In this document: in pieces, positions 27,601-40,462 of the stretch
How positions within the stretch are numbered: position 1 is the stretch's first letter
Layout of the letters: every line of letters begins with the position of its first letter
Assembly (NCBI GenBank): GCA_039619475.1
Contig: CM077115.1
Location: forward strand, 513,380,815-513,444,814
Source: Icerya purchasi
Taxonomy: Eukaryota > Arthropoda > Insecta > Hemiptera > Monophlebidae
Direction of reading: 5' to 3'
DNA: 64,000 bases
Program-made: the position numbers and the translations under genes
Notes under the pieces: model-generated
Seen by the model: only the letters and a program-made list of their open reading frames with translations
What the model was told of the DNA's origin: nothing
Database searches by the model: none

Positions 27601-27626
27601 GCGCGGGAATTTCACCGTTCCCGCGC
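27601..27626. promoter_or_regulatory. Paired inverted E2F-like sites
   Basis: GCGCGGGAA and TTCCCGCGC, a perfect 9-bp inverted repeat with an 8-base spacer. TTCCCGCGC fits the E2F/DP consensus. It lies in a GC-enriched part of the intron (about 27060-27690). Confidence 0.4.
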
Positions 27627-28353
27627 AAAAAACACGCCAGTCCAGCGCCGATCGGTTCTCAATGCTGGGGCCCCTTCGGGCGTAATTTCTTTACACTGAT
27701 TATTATTATTCATTACTTCCGTTGTTGTTATTATATATACGTCTGAAACTACGGAAAGTCTTTAAAAAATCTATATAATATAAATACGTGCACAAATTTT
27801 CATCTTAATTACCGCGATTTATTTGAGAAACAAATAAAATAAAACGCTACAAGAATCGCGTAAAAATACAATATATGCGCATACAATTCGCGAATTAAAT
27901 CGAAATTTCAAGATGAAAGTTAGTAAGTAGCACGTCAAAATCAATTTTTATCAACGTTAGAGAATTTCTATGTCTTAAAAATGAAAATTAATATTAAAAC
28001 GTTTTCGGAAATATGTATATGCCCTGTCAAAAACATCGATGATGACTCATAAACTTTACGCTGAACCCGTATTTTTTCCCCCTATAAATCCCAACAGAGC
28101 ATGTAATACTCCAAATTACACAAATCTATAAAAATTATTATCATATCGTTAAATTTTAGCATGTGCACTAAGTAATAAAAGTTTACTCTCATGCTACGGT
28201 ATATTTTGAATTGCGGCCTATTATAATATGTTACGTGTATGATAGAAGCGTTTAATTTTGTAAATGTATTATGGATTTTTTTTTTTTTAACCCCCCTTTG
28301 GGCATATCAACAAAGGATCTTCGCCCAGAAACGAAAAGAAGGAGAAGGATCAG

Positions 28354-29330
28354 TTAAATGTAGATTCGGTCAGCTATTGATAAGATAAAGGAACTGAGGA
28401 TAGGAACAACTGAGATCGACGGAAACGATAAGATATACGAGGCACAATAAGGAGTAGGGAGTTTGAGTGACAGCAGATTGGAATACAAAGAGGTACGTTC
28501 GTTCACGAGGGATGGACATTCAAAGAGGATATGGTCAGGATCACAGACGGCTACGTCGTCAGGATGAAGAGGGCAATAAGGGGAAAGAGCGAGATGAAAA
28601 CGAAAGCGTGAGGAAGGAAGAAGAGTATGATTCAGACGTAAACGGATAATAGGAACAATAACGGAGCGGTGAAGCGAAGGAAAATCGTAAAACCAAGGCC
28701 GCGTGGGAAGATTAGGTTGGATGGAAAAATAAAAGGAAGAATGATTAGAAAAGGAGGAAACGTAAAAATCTGACCAAAATCTAACATGAAACTTTTTGCA
28801 CAATGGGAGTAAATTCGAAACGGGAATTTTAGAGAAAAAAAAGCGGGAGGATACAGCAATCTGAGCCAAAGAATCAGCCATTTCGTTACCCTCTATCCCC
28901 ATATGACTGGGGACCCAGAGCATTTCAATGCGGATAGCGTGAAGTGAGAAGAGAGTGTGAATGAGAGAGCGAATACGGAGGATGAAAAGGTCATAGGAGT
29001 GAGAGGGGAAATGAGAGGAAATAGCTTTAAGAGCACACATGGAGTCAGAGATAATTAAAAATTTAGAAGAAGAACGATGTGAGGAAATATGGATTATGGC
29101 ACGTAAAATGGCCGTTAACTCGGCCGTAAAGATAGTACAAAAGGAAGGGAGACGAAAAGATTCAGAGAAATTAATGCTCGGAATGATGAAAGAAGCTCCA
29201 ACTCCATTAGGCCCCTTCGAACCATCCGTAAAAATAGCAATATGGGAAGGAAAACGGGATTCGATATAACTATGGAATTCCTGTAAACTGTTGGATAGGA
29301 AAGGGATTTGGAGGAAAAAGGAAAGTAGAA
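28354..29330 (-). pseudogene. LINE RNase H domain and C-terminus, frameshifted from the RT part
   Basis: Open from about 29330 down to the stop at 28354 in a frame different from the upstream RT segment (30101-29115). The RNase H domain starts near SRFPSHIAIFTDGSKG and is complete. After it comes a Cys/His-containing tail (CPLHPDDVAVCDPDHILFEC), a pattern common at the C-terminus of such LINE polyproteins. The two frames overlap, so the shift lies near 29270-29340. The enzyme cannot be made as one chain from this copy, which is also 5' truncated. Confidence 0.8.
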
Positions 29331-30101
29331 TACATTGGGAGGATTGGAGAGATCTGCAAAATTGAAAGAAAAGTAAGGGAGATTGTTATAAGAAATTGTG
29401 CAGGATAAAAAGGAATTCAGCCGCAAAGCAATGTGGGCTAGAATAGGAATTTTCTTGGGAGTAAAACGCCAGTTTTGCAGAATAGAAAGATATGAAGGAA
29501 TAAGTTTGGAGGATGATAACGGTAAGCGTTTACACAAGAAACGATAACCTAAATAGGATCTGCGAATGAAAAGGGGAGGCGAGTTAGACTCAGCGAGAAC
29601 TGCTGGTACTCGAGAAGATCTAAGAACACCAAGGCAAAGACGAATACAAGAATTTTGAATTATATCCAGCTTGGAAAGAAGTGATTTTGAGGCAGAGCCA
29701 TAGATAAAGGAACAGTAGTCGAATTTGGAACGGATAATCGAATTGTACAAGGAAATAAGGAGAAAGGGATCGCCTCCCCATTTTGTTGGAGAAAGAGCTT
29801 TCAGTAAGTTTAGTCTTTTAAGGGCAGAAGAGGAAAGGAAATTAATATGTTCATAAAAGGAGAGACGACTATTGAGAAATACACCGAGATAGCAGAAGCA
29901 TTCCCTACGAGGGATAAGATTGGAGTTTAAGGATACAGAGACTAAAGCGGGATTAAAAGGACGAAGAGAAAAGACAATACAAGAGGATTTTAAAGGGGAA
30001 ATAGAAAGGTTCAAAGAGGAAAGAGATTGTTCCAAAGTAGCTAGAGACGAATTAACACTTTCGTTAGCATGTACGTAAAATGCGGTGTCTTTGTAAGACA
30101 C
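29115..30101 (-). pseudogene. LINE reverse transcriptase C-terminal fragment
   Basis: About 330 codons with no ATG at the natural position (the frame is open from the TA repeat). It covers RT from the catalytic YxDD box, here altered to YKDT, through the thumb. The last 50 or so residues are out of frame relative to the RNase H domain and are meaningless. The N-terminal endonuclease and RT motifs upstream of the catalytic box are missing. Confidence 0.8.
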
Positions 30102-30111
30102 ATGTATATAT

Positions 30112-30112
<1 letters not shown>

Positions 30113-30160
<48 letters not shown>
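30113..30160. repeat. TA dinucleotide tract at the 5' end of the LINE fragment
   Basis: Over 40 bases of (AT)n directly at the truncation point of the retrotransposon copy. It could be the insertion target or a later expansion. Confidence 0.9.
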
Positions 30161-30163
<3 letters not shown>

Positions 30164-31829
30164 TATATAAATATTAGCGAGTAACTGGGTATTTATAAAT
30201 TAGAGATCAATTGTGCTATATATCTATTTTAACGGGAAGAGAAAAAAAAGAGAAAGATACAATCTTGTCAAAACAATGGCCATGAAGATAATAACGCGCT
30301 GCAATAGCTATTGGAATCCTCGCATGAACGTTGTAAATTTAATAAAAATTTGTACTTGTATTGATTATTATCGCGATTTACAAATGAAAACTGAGATTTG
30401 ATTATCGATGTAATTTACGTGAATTTCTTTCATGTTGGCCGACCCCGTTAGCAAAACGATGGCTGTAGTACAGAATTTTTTCCATCGTAAAGAAATATAA
30501 AATGCCGCTAGTCCGGTGTCCGTAAACTTCTGATGATGGTAGTAGTACAAATTTCGGTGTTCGGTTGCGGGAAAGGTGAAATCCGAAAATTATGAATTAT
30601 TTGAGAAAATGCAACGAGTCGAACCACAAGCGTGTTAATTCCGCTTCAGTAAAATAAGGTAAAGAGTGTGTTTTGTTTCTGACGATTGCGAACGTTCACT
30701 ATTCACCTGGGATTCGACCACCGTTGATCGAACGAATTCAATCTGACCAACTAAACAACGTCAACAAAACCTATTCATTTTGGTGTGTCGTGTTTCTCTT
30801 TGTCACAGCTGACACTACCGAAATTGACCGATGTGTCTATTTTCTGTGCCGATGCCCACCCCAATTTCATTTGCAAGATGCACCTCAGCAACCGGTTCTC
30901 TCGTCTACCGTATTTTATTTTCATTTAACATTATCATTTAATATTATCATATAATATTATCATTTAGTTTTATCCCCGATGTGTGTAACGTTTATCAATT
31001 TGATGTACCTATTACACGACATCTCGGCGATCCCTTCAATAACCCTTAAGCAGTCTCTAGAGTCTTCTGTAATTCTTGTACTCAGTATTGGCGAATTAAA
31101 ATGAAAAGCGTCGGAAGCGTTGTGTGTTATTTCGTTCCAAACGGTAGGATTTTCTTGCGTGTAAGTATAATTTTTTTTATCTCGTTAATATGTGCGTATA
31201 ATTTATAAGATTTTCCTCCGATGATTCTCGGAGGATCATTTGATATTTTTCCAAAAAGAAAAACAAATTTCACCTAATCATAGAGGGAAAAAAATAAATG
31301 ACCGATTAATTTATCGGAATGAGATAATTAGTTGCAAAGATAATTACGGATTAGCGAAGACAACAATAGTGCCGTTTTCTAGTAATGATTTAAAAGCGAT
31401 CTTTCCTATCTCCGCTACATTCTCAAGTTTAAATTTTGTTAGAACTCTATGTGTAGCAGGCAAAGAAGAAAAGGGGAAAAAAGAAAAGAAAAAACGATTC
31501 ATTAGGCCGCGTAAAAATCCTTTCGCTGACAAACTGCGTCCTTTAATTTCATCACCGGTGAAGAAAACAAGTACACTACAAAAACTGGTCGGCAGGTAAT
31601 TGTCAGCCGAATATACATATGTATTGTGGTCGGATTGTATTAAAATTGATTAAACCCCCTTTCCGGGGGGGGGGGGGGGACTTACCTGCTTCTGTCGAAT
31701 TCAACAGAAATTACGGTTAATAAAATATCAGCAGAGATGATCGGTGGAAGATTTCAAGAGGAAATGTGAAAAAGGAGAAATAGGAGAGCATCTAGTAGTA
31801 GTAGTGGATTTACATGCGCTTTAAGCCAG

Positions 31830-33110
31830 GATCAGAGTGTTTCGATGTAGCGGATGCGAATATTGAGACGGTTCCGAAGAGAAACTCGATGCGAGCTCCG
31901 AATTTCGTCGGGCACACATTGTTCTCGTCGACAGCGATATAAACGAATATAGCGCAAGCCGCTGTCGGCACTGCTTTTATCGCGGTGCAACGTGCACGGC
32001 TGCATTTGCGGAATGCAGAAACGCGAAACGTTGTAATAAACAAAGCGGTCGTCGCGCGCTTGCACAATAATCGTCGCGATCGCAACTGATGATGATGACG
32101 ACACGTCTGTCTGGCTGTAGGTCACACCTTATTATTTCGGATTATCGCCACTTTGTATGCGAAGGTCGCACACATTCGATGGCTAATTTATTCGCTCGCC
32201 CATCGCCTCATCGCCGCATCGCCTCATCGCCGCATCGCCGCATCGCCTCGATAAAAGACGTCGGATGTGGCGGCTTAATTCCAGTTGCATCGCAAATTGT
32301 TTATCGCCGCTGCCGCATTTGCCCGCAGAGAACCGAACCGGCCGCAAGAAGCGGCGATGCCGAGAAGGTCGCCTCAATGATTTCACACTGTTGACTCATT
32401 CGACGTGAAAATGTCATCAGCCAGAGTCTCGGTCTCACGCAGCATCGCGAAATCGCAATTTGTAATTGTCGCCCGTTGTCCGCTTACCTATAGCGCGCGC
32501 GGTCGCGGCTTCGCGACGTGACCGTGCGCCTCCGAAATGTTACGCTGTGCGACGCCCTCCGCGACCGGACTTGCGTCTGGCGCGCTGCTTTCAAGCACCG
32601 TAAACAAGCAATCGTCGTCGACGCTCCGCGATGTAGGGAGTTGGGGAGGGCAGCGACGGTGTGCTGCGTCGACGACGAGGTGTCTGTAGCGCTCCGTTCG
32701 TCCGTGTCGCTTGCCGGGTTCCGCTGCGAACCCTCCCGTTGCCGCTCCGTTGCCGTCTAGCTAGTCGTAAAATTCGTCTGCGTCCTCGTAGCCACGTCTA
32801 TTTCGATAACCGAGACATCCTTCCTTTTTTAAACGCCGCCGTTCTCCTTCCAACCTAAGCCGATGTCGATGAGTCGATGCCGATGATCGCGTCTGATTTC
32901 GTTGCGTTCGTCTCTCTCCGTTCGTGTTTGGCCCGCTAATCCGCGCCTAATATTTAACGCCGACATGCATTTTCTTTCGCGCGGGAAATTGGAATAATCC
33001 CGTTTTTTCATCTCCCCCCCCCCTCCACCGCCTTTTTTTCGTGGAAAAATAATTGCGATGCTAGTTCGGGGAATTAATGGTGTTCGCGAGATAAGCATTG
33101 CGGGAAATTC
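31830..33110. promoter_or_regulatory. CpG-dense island inside the large intron; candidate promoter or enhancer
   Basis: Against the AT-rich background this 1.3-kb stretch is visibly rich in G+C and in CpG (for example GCGCGCGGTCGCGGCTTCGC around 32495). Overlapping open frames on both strands (for example 32518-32760, starting at GTG not ATG) follow from the low stop-codon frequency and show no domain. Best reading: an intronic CpG island, either an alternative promoter of the host gene or an enhancer. No TATA box or confirmed start site is identified. Confidence 0.45.
32201..32248. repeat. 8-bp tandem repeat (CATCGCCT/CATCGCCG)
   Basis: Six perfect-length octamers, alternating CATCGCCT and CATCGCCG with the pattern T-G-T-G-G-T, within the CpG-dense island. 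Confidence 0.92.
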
Positions 33111-33600
33111 TATATACACAGCTGGCCGTATAAAAGACACACGGGAGAAAGGAGATTGGTAAAAACCGAGAAAAAGATGATATAATGTATGCGAATTACG
33201 AATGAATGAGCGGAAATTTTTTTAGAAGGGGCAACAAAGAGACTTGAAATTACTTTCGAACGAGTTAGAAAAGAAAAACAAACGCGAAAAAGATCAATTT
33301 TTTTTTGGACGTTGTTCTCTCCTTGTCATCGTGTCCGTTATTATAACTTCGCCAGCGTTCCGCGTCTTTTAATTATTCAGCTTTTGTTCTCATTTAACTT
33401 AAAATCCTAGTAGTATTGCAACACGTTTAAGGATAAAACGGAAGTACGCAAACTCTGTAAAACATCGTTTTTTTACTTTTTTTTTTTTTTTTTTCTCCCC
33501 GAGCGCTTTAACCATGGACACACATTATTAGCGAGGGAAATTTTAGGAAGCTTCAATGAGCAGTAGGAGCGCGATATCCGAAGAGCGAAAGGGATCCTAC

Positions 33601-33694
33601 CTGACATGAACTACGCCACCATGATGAATGGCGTAGGTTGTTAAAAATATTGCCATGATTATGGAGTACGCGTGACTCCGAAAAAACATGTCAG
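33601..33694 (+). other. Structured element with nested hairpins, hammerhead-like signature
   Basis: The outer stem CTGACATG (33601-33608) pairs with CATGTCAG (33687-33694). Inside are a perfect hairpin CTACGCCA/TGGCGTAG (33611-33618, 33629-33636) and a second hairpin GGAGT/ACTCC (33663-33667, 33675-33679). The second hairpin is preceded by CATGATTAT and followed by GAAAAAACATGTC, resembling CTGATGA-stem-GAAAC-ATGTC. All pairings are exact in the sequence; the biological role is unknown. Confidence 0.55.
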
Positions 33695-36659
33695 CTTTAT
33701 ATTAATATATTTTTAACTATAATACGAGTTTTGATAAATTTTTAATAAAATAAAAACAATATTTAGGCGAGTTATCGATATTATTATAATAGAAACATAT
33801 CACGGAATCATGATGGATTAGGTAATAAAAATCTGTTTTTTAATATTTTTTTTAAAATATCGCCTAATATGACACATTTAAAAAAAAAAAAAAAACGGTG
33901 AATTTATTAAAATTATAATAGAGCACCTATATTAAACGTTGAGACCACCATGAAGGATATACAATATTATAATCTATACGCTAGAAATGGGGTCGCAATA
34001 TTTCGGATTTATCAATTTAGAGAGAATTCGCCATCGAAAAATAATTTCATCATCGCGGTAAAATACAATTGAATAATATATAAAAATGTTAAAAGTATTT
34101 TAACACACTATATTATGTTAATAAAAATATTTCGTAAAGCTTTTAAATCGGATTATTCTACGACATTATACAGTGTATTAAAAAATGGAAAACAAGCCTA
34201 AAATTTTGCGATTATAAAACGGAGGAACAGATATGTCTGTCCTCCCTGATTTATTGAAATTGCGAATAATTTTTATTATTTTAACGATGTTACTCGTTGT
34301 GTACTCAATTATAGGCGGAGAATAGTGTCGAAAAAAAAAAACAAAAACATTTATGTATAGGTACTATAATTAGTTAATTTTTACTAGGAAGACAATTTTT
34401 TTGGTTTTCGTCCAGCTTCTTTTTTTTTTTTTTTTTTTTCCTATTTTAATCTGTAATTTACACTTACAATAGCCGGATAAAACAGCAAACCGTTTATTGC
34501 CGAAATTACCATCAAAAACTTCAGGGGACTGTTTACAAATTAGTGCTTACACTTTAATAACCTTAAAAATGGTTTTCGCCTCTAGGTCAGTTGCGTTTCC
34601 ACACCACATGCGCACAGAAAATAATCAAAAACAGATTTTTTTTATATCTAGAGTAATTTTAATAAAACAGCGACCTACGAGCAATCTGCTAAACACAACG
34701 ATTAGCCCCGTTGCTTTTCGTAGTCAATTCGAAATAAGTGTAAATCGGTACTAAATGCGGGGAACTTCGCTAAGGCAATATGATGGCGCATTTAACGCGT
34801 GCTGCTACTTTCAGGTCCGGAAAAATAATTGACAAAATGCTATTCGAAAAAAAGTAAAAATGCTTCGACATTTATCGGAGAACTGAATGCTCCGCGATGT
34901 TATAGCAACGTCGTGTCCACGCACAGTGAACACACTTAATTTTTGCCGTTCGTTTAATTAGATTTCTGTAGCGCAAAAAAAAAAAAAAAAAATCAAAAAA
35001 TCTGATTATCGCATCCGGCATTATTCACTCGTGACCATTTGAGGAGCCTTCCGCTATTTCAGATCATAGGCATTTCAGCGGACTTGTTTTTTCAACCTAC
35101 TCTAGGAAGAAGTCGACATTACTCGGTTCCCCGGTCTTTCGCTGCGATGAAAAGGCGCGCTCATGTGGTTTTTCATCGACTGAGTAGATTGAGATGTTTT
35201 ATATTGATATAATATATTTCGGAAATCGCTTTACGGATGTTTTTCGTTTTTACTAAAGAAACTCTGGGGGGAAGCTGAAAAAATTGGAAAATCAAAAAGC
35301 CTTGTTAAATTGAAAATTTACCGTATATTTTTACTACATAAATGACCGACACTAAAATTCCCAAGCTCGGAAAATCACGAAAAAAAAAAGAAAGAAGATC
35401 AAATTCTCAAAATTTTCACAACGGTTGTTTATAAAATTACGAGTACGGAGTGGGAATGAAATATACCAATAATATCAAATAAAATGCAAACCCTTCATGT
35501 TCGGATGTATAACAAATTTAAAACTATTAGATCTTTATTTTTTCTCTAAAAAATGCAGAGGAAATCCGGGGCGAGGAATTTAATGAATTTCTGCTTTTTA
35601 AGCTAAGTTACCTATTTCGAATATTCTGATCTTTTGAAAATTTCCAAGTGTACGTTGTTGTCCGTGTCGCATTAGATTTGCCGAAAAATGTAAATGCTCT
35701 GTTGTTGCTGTAGCCTGCGGAGTAAAATACGGAAAATATATCTGGAATACATTATTAGTATTGTTTTTCGGATTTTAATAAGTATGAATTAATAATGACA
35801 CAAATACACAGACGGTTTTAAGCAGCGATGAATTCAAGAATCTCTTTCCGTGGAGGGCAATTTATGTTCTTGAGGGGAAGGGAGCAGAGATTTTTTTACA
35901 ATTCCTGAATAAGACCGAATATGTAAATAATGATTTATTAAAATAATGAAAAAGCACATGTGAACAATAATTAAATTCTGAAGTAAAATAACAACCCCGA
36001 TTATAAGCAAAACAATGTTTTCTGAATTGGTTTTAAAATGATTAATTCTAATTGTAGCATTAAAGAATATCATATTGTGTAAAAACATTCTAACGGGTTC
36101 CTTAATATTTTAATAATAAACGAATATATCGTGGTGTTTCAGCTATTTTAAATGGGGACTTTTCTTAGAAATAAAAAACAAGAAAAAAGCAACAGAAACA
36201 AAAATGAAGTTGTCTATCATTGTTTTAAAAAAAAATAAATAAAAGAAATGAAAAACGAAAAGAGAAACGTCTTAATACAATTTATTGATATTAATAATGA
36301 TAAATAGATCGACGTGAACCATGGTAGTTCCCGTTTACGATAACAAAAAATACTAACCACAGTCAATATTTTTTTTTTTGCTCGCGAGTATTTTACATAT
36401 TTTTTGCACATTTGCAATAAAAGCAAATCGGTTTTTTCATAGAATAACAAACAAACGTCAAAGTCAAATTTTAAAAGATCATTTTTTTTTTTTTTTATTA
36501 TTATTTTATGAAGTTTCACTTTTTTTTTTTTGTCAAAAATAAATCTCGTAATTTTAAAATTTAAAAATATTTGACATAACTGTGTAAACAAAGCGAATAA
36601 AAATAATTTTATTTCCTATTAAATTGCTAAATTCTTAAACAGCTTGTATTAGGTTCTGG

Positions 36660-36740
36660 CGGGCAATTTTGGAGTTTTTTTGGAGGGGATTTTGGAGTTT
36701 TTTTTTGGGAGGGATTTTGGAGTTTTGGGGGCATTGTCTC
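36660..36740. repeat. G/T-rich tandem repeat
   Basis: Three imperfect copies of a roughly 27-bp unit (GGAGGGGATTTTGGAGTTTT), followed by CCCCAAAATCCCC, which is complementary to part of the unit and could fold back. Confidence 0.8.
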
Positions 36741-39364
36741 CCCAAAATCCCCACTGAATTCAATGTTATTAAAATGGCGGCGGGGCAGGGTAATTATTAT
36801 TCTTAATCAAATACACTATTTAGTCGAGAGGTTAGAAACTTATTCGTTTTATTTAACCCTTTCGTTCAAAATGTTGCCAATTGGCCCGACATTAAATATC
36901 AACACATATCGATGCAACAATATGCGGACGATCGCGGGTTAATTAATAGCACACTGTAAAATATACTGCCCGAATCACACGTAATATTGCTCTTTTTTCT
37001 TCACCAGTAGCAATAATAGAGGGTTCGACGTTCTTAGAGATGAACGTTTGTGCAGAAAACTATAATTGCAAACAGCAGCGGCGGGGGGAGGGGTAAAGAG
37101 TTGTACAATGATTTTTTTAATTACGCGGCCAAGTATTAAGTAGTGCGAATTGGATTACACCTGTTCTGCGCGTTTCAAATACAGCGTCGTAATTGTTCCG
37201 AGCGAATATTAAGTCGTTTTAAATGTTGCGAATGGAAAAGCTTATTACCAAAATCACTGCTGATTTAAACAGCAAACGTAAATTGATATCGATTTTGACA
37301 GTACGATACACGCGCCTGTTATGCTATTTATTGCCTAATGCGAACTCTTCCGAATCCCTTTTTTTCGGTGTACCTTTTTTTATCCGGAGTTAGAATATTG
37401 CACACTCGCCTAATAAGATGGCATGGGGTAGGGGTTACTCTAATTGTATGTGTCCAAAGTTGTAGAAGCAGTGAGCAGGATTTTTAAAAATGTCCTCCTC
37501 CGGCAGTGAATTTGCGATATGACACGGGTCGTTATGATCAAATTGCTTCTACTTTTTCCGTTTGGTCATTGCGCGATTTGACACCTGTAATACTGTGCAG
37601 ATTATTCTCCTAGGCAGCAGAGGCAGTTCTATTTTTACATTTTGGAAATATTCCCTATTTTGTATGTATGTTGTAAATTTTTTTTTTTATTCTAAAGCTA
37701 GAAAATAATAATAGGGGATTTTCCACGTAAAGAGGAGTACACTCGGTTAATGAAATTAAAAAAATACATATTTCACAAAATGATCAATTCACAATATTAC
37801 GTCGAACAACATAGATAATAACATTATCGTTACAAAAAGTTGTTATACACGCTACAGATTATATTAAAAAATATACCAAAAAAAAACAACAAAAAAACAT
37901 CGACTAGTAACTCTAATGGTCATCCTCATTTACGGTATGGAATTTGAGTCAGCGTTAAAAACGAAATGTACTAAAAAGCGGAATGTGAATGGATGAAGAG
38001 AAAACCTGAGAAAATTTCACTTCGTGATTTTGCTCACTCCGAAAAGATTGATCGCTGTTTAATAGTTTTCCTTTCCCTTTCAATATTCTAAGATATTACG
38101 CATCGTCAGCAGTTCGCGTTAAAAATAAAACCTATACACATCTCTGAATCCGCCACACACAGTGAATTATTACAGAACATCGTGTCGGGGAAACGTCTTT
38201 TTATTGCAATTAGTATATTTTCATTGTTGACGCGTTAGCTGTATAAAGAAGAAAAAGATTTATTTTTAGTTACGTAAATATAACTAACTACTCTGTGTTT
38301 ACCTACTTCAAAAAAGGGGGATATGTTTATCTTTTTTTTTTTTTTTTTTTTTTTTTTATACCCGTGTGGACCGTTTTTTAAGTATCAGTCAGCCGATGAT
38401 ACCATGTGAGTGTGTCGATGATTTCGTCAGTGGTCATCAAAAAACATAAAAAAAGAAGATGCCTTTAGATAATTTGTTATTAATATTAAAATATGGTAAA
38501 AATTTATCACAGTAGAAACCTGATTTTAAATATAATTAAAAGCATTATCAAATCTTGAATAAAGAAAATTAATTTTAAACCGCCATAGCGCCGGTTAAAA
38601 GGCTTGTCTCTCTTAAAAAAGCTGATTTTTAACTAGACAAAAAATTTAAATATTACGCTAACTACGTAACATCAAGTATGCTGATGAACGTGCCTGAAAC
38701 ATAGAAATGATTTTCAAACGGCTTCTTAATTTGAAAATGATAAGTATTGTTGCGCGTAGGCGGCGGCCCGCTTTACTTTTGATCGAAGAATTTCAGCATA
38801 AATTTTAATGTCCTGTTCAGATGACGTGTAAAAAATCCCCCCTTTTTTTCTTTTGTTTTGCAATATGGCGAAGGTTATCACCGTCAATTTATAATGCGTG
38901 ACATTTTCTTCGGGTGTCTGCTATATATGATGTCGCATTTAGCTGCGCCCGACGACAGACTTTGCGGTATCATTTGCCTACTAACCAGTTCGTATCGTTC
39001 TTCTTTTGTTATTATACCCCGTTGTCGTCATCAAAAATAATTGTTATTGTTGTTGTTATCGTTATCGTTTTGTAATACTCGAATCAGGATGTCTGATGGA
39101 AGTCGGGAAAAAAGAAAAACCGATACGCACCAACGAAAAAGCAAAAACGAACAACGCGTCCCCATTGTGTTCTCGAGACAGTGTGCGCGCATAACAAAAT
39201 AGAGTCGTGTTACTCACGTTCTATTTGCACTGTCCGGCAAGTTTACAGCTGATTTTATTTTCGTTAATTTTTATAAGAAGTTTTTTTTTTTTTGTTTTTT
39301 TTTTTTTTTGCGTGTCTTTATTTAAGGGGGAAATATTTTTATGACGAGTATAATTAACGTCGAA

Positions 39365-39411
39365 AAAAATAATAATAATAATAAGAAGAAGAAGAAGAAG
39401 AAGAAGAAGAA
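39365..39411. repeat. Compound AAT-AAG microsatellite
   Basis: (AAT)n passing into (AAG)n within a stretch of purine/AT-rich DNA. Confidence 0.93.
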
Positions 39412-40420
39412 TAACGATAATAAAAACCTTTCGTCGTTTATCCCTTCGGTTGGATATGGCGTATTTCATATATAGCGTCAAATACTTTAATGTTCGAAAT
39501 TTCCAAGGACTACTCACGCGTCCAATTCCATTTGTCAATTCCAAAATATCGGTTGACACTGCCTCCGCCGCTTTTTCGCTCACTATAGTGAACATGTGTC
39601 TCAATCATATCCCGTCTTACGAGTCAGAATACTAAAAACTAGACAAATTAGTAGCTCGGATTGGAATGGACGAGACTTTTTTCGGTGGTATGTAAAAAAA
39701 ATTCGCGAAAGTTATTCGTAAAACTGCGCCTTTTTTAATATCCGCCGTAATTAATGAAATTTTATCGTTAGACTTTTATTAGCGGAGTAATTGAAACTTA
39801 TTCGGGGAAATTCGCCCCCCGATGATCGTGCTGAGATTTTAAATTTTTTTATCGATTTTTTCCCCACGTTGTTTAATAAAAAATTGTTTAAATTATGGGA
39901 ACAACGTTCTGAGACACTGACAGTAGTAGGGCACTCCGCAGCATCATCTCCCATTTTATTTCGTTCAAACAATCTGTCTTATACTAGCGGCTTTAGCGGT
40001 CGAACGAATATTTTTTTGTTTATTGATTTTTTGATTTTTACTTAATTTAGCCTGCTGTCCAACCGCCTCCCAAAACGAGTGATGATAATTCCGCATATGT
40101 TCAATACTCAAAACTCTGCTACCTAACCAACTTCGCTTCGGTGTATAGCTGGTCTTCTGTTGCTTATAAAAAAATTTACCCCCCCCCCCTCTCGTGCCTC
40201 ACTAGAGAATAACCCAACTGTCTTCTTTCCTTTTTTTTTTGTCCCAATATTACGTTGCATCTGTAAGCTGAACAAGCAAGCCGTTTCGACTAATATTTTA
40301 TTAATAATAAATGGTTTAAAATTGTAATCTTTACATTACTAATACCCGACGACCAAAAACTAGCAGCTTCGAACTGTGGTGTTATCTTGCAAATTAAATA
40401 GAGTAATCAATTCAGTAAAA

Positions 40421-40462
40421 TAAAGTAAATCCCACACCCTTTAGCAGGGTGTCGGCGGGGGT
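40421..40462 (-). mobile_element. SINE tail fragment, inverted
   Basis: The reverse complement reads GACACCCTGCTAAAGGGTGT then GGGATTTACTTTA, matching the last 40 or so bases of the copy at 54.2 kb and, less closely, that at 6.2 kb. Only the 3' end is present. Confidence 0.55.

Larger units (their letters stand above)
28276..30112 (-). mobile_element. 5'-truncated non-LTR retrotransposon (I/R1-like, with RNase H)
   Basis: Minus-strand LINE fragment of about 1.84 kb. Reading 5' to 3' from high coordinates, it begins inside the reverse transcriptase catalytic region (SYKDTAFYV, where YADDTAFYV would be expected). It continues with YLGVFLNSRLSFYEHI and RSKFDYCSFIYGSASKSLL, typical of the RT palm/thumb and C-terminal part. 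After a frameshift (see the pseudogene entry) comes an RNase H domain with all four acidic positions: FTDGS, TAEL, SDS and MADS, plus WVPSHMGIEGN. The 3' UTR ends ...CCCAAAGGGGGGTTA with an A tail, seen as T13 at 28276-28288 on the plus strand. RNase H plus this RT tail points to the I/R1/LOA group rather than RTE. The 5' end abuts a long TA repeat, so no target-site duplication can be read. It lies antisense inside the host intron. Confidence 0.9.

Noticed and set aside
32201..32248. Regularly spaced octamers considered as a CRISPR-like array
   Set aside because: Contiguous tandem repeats with no spacers, in a eukaryotic sequence.
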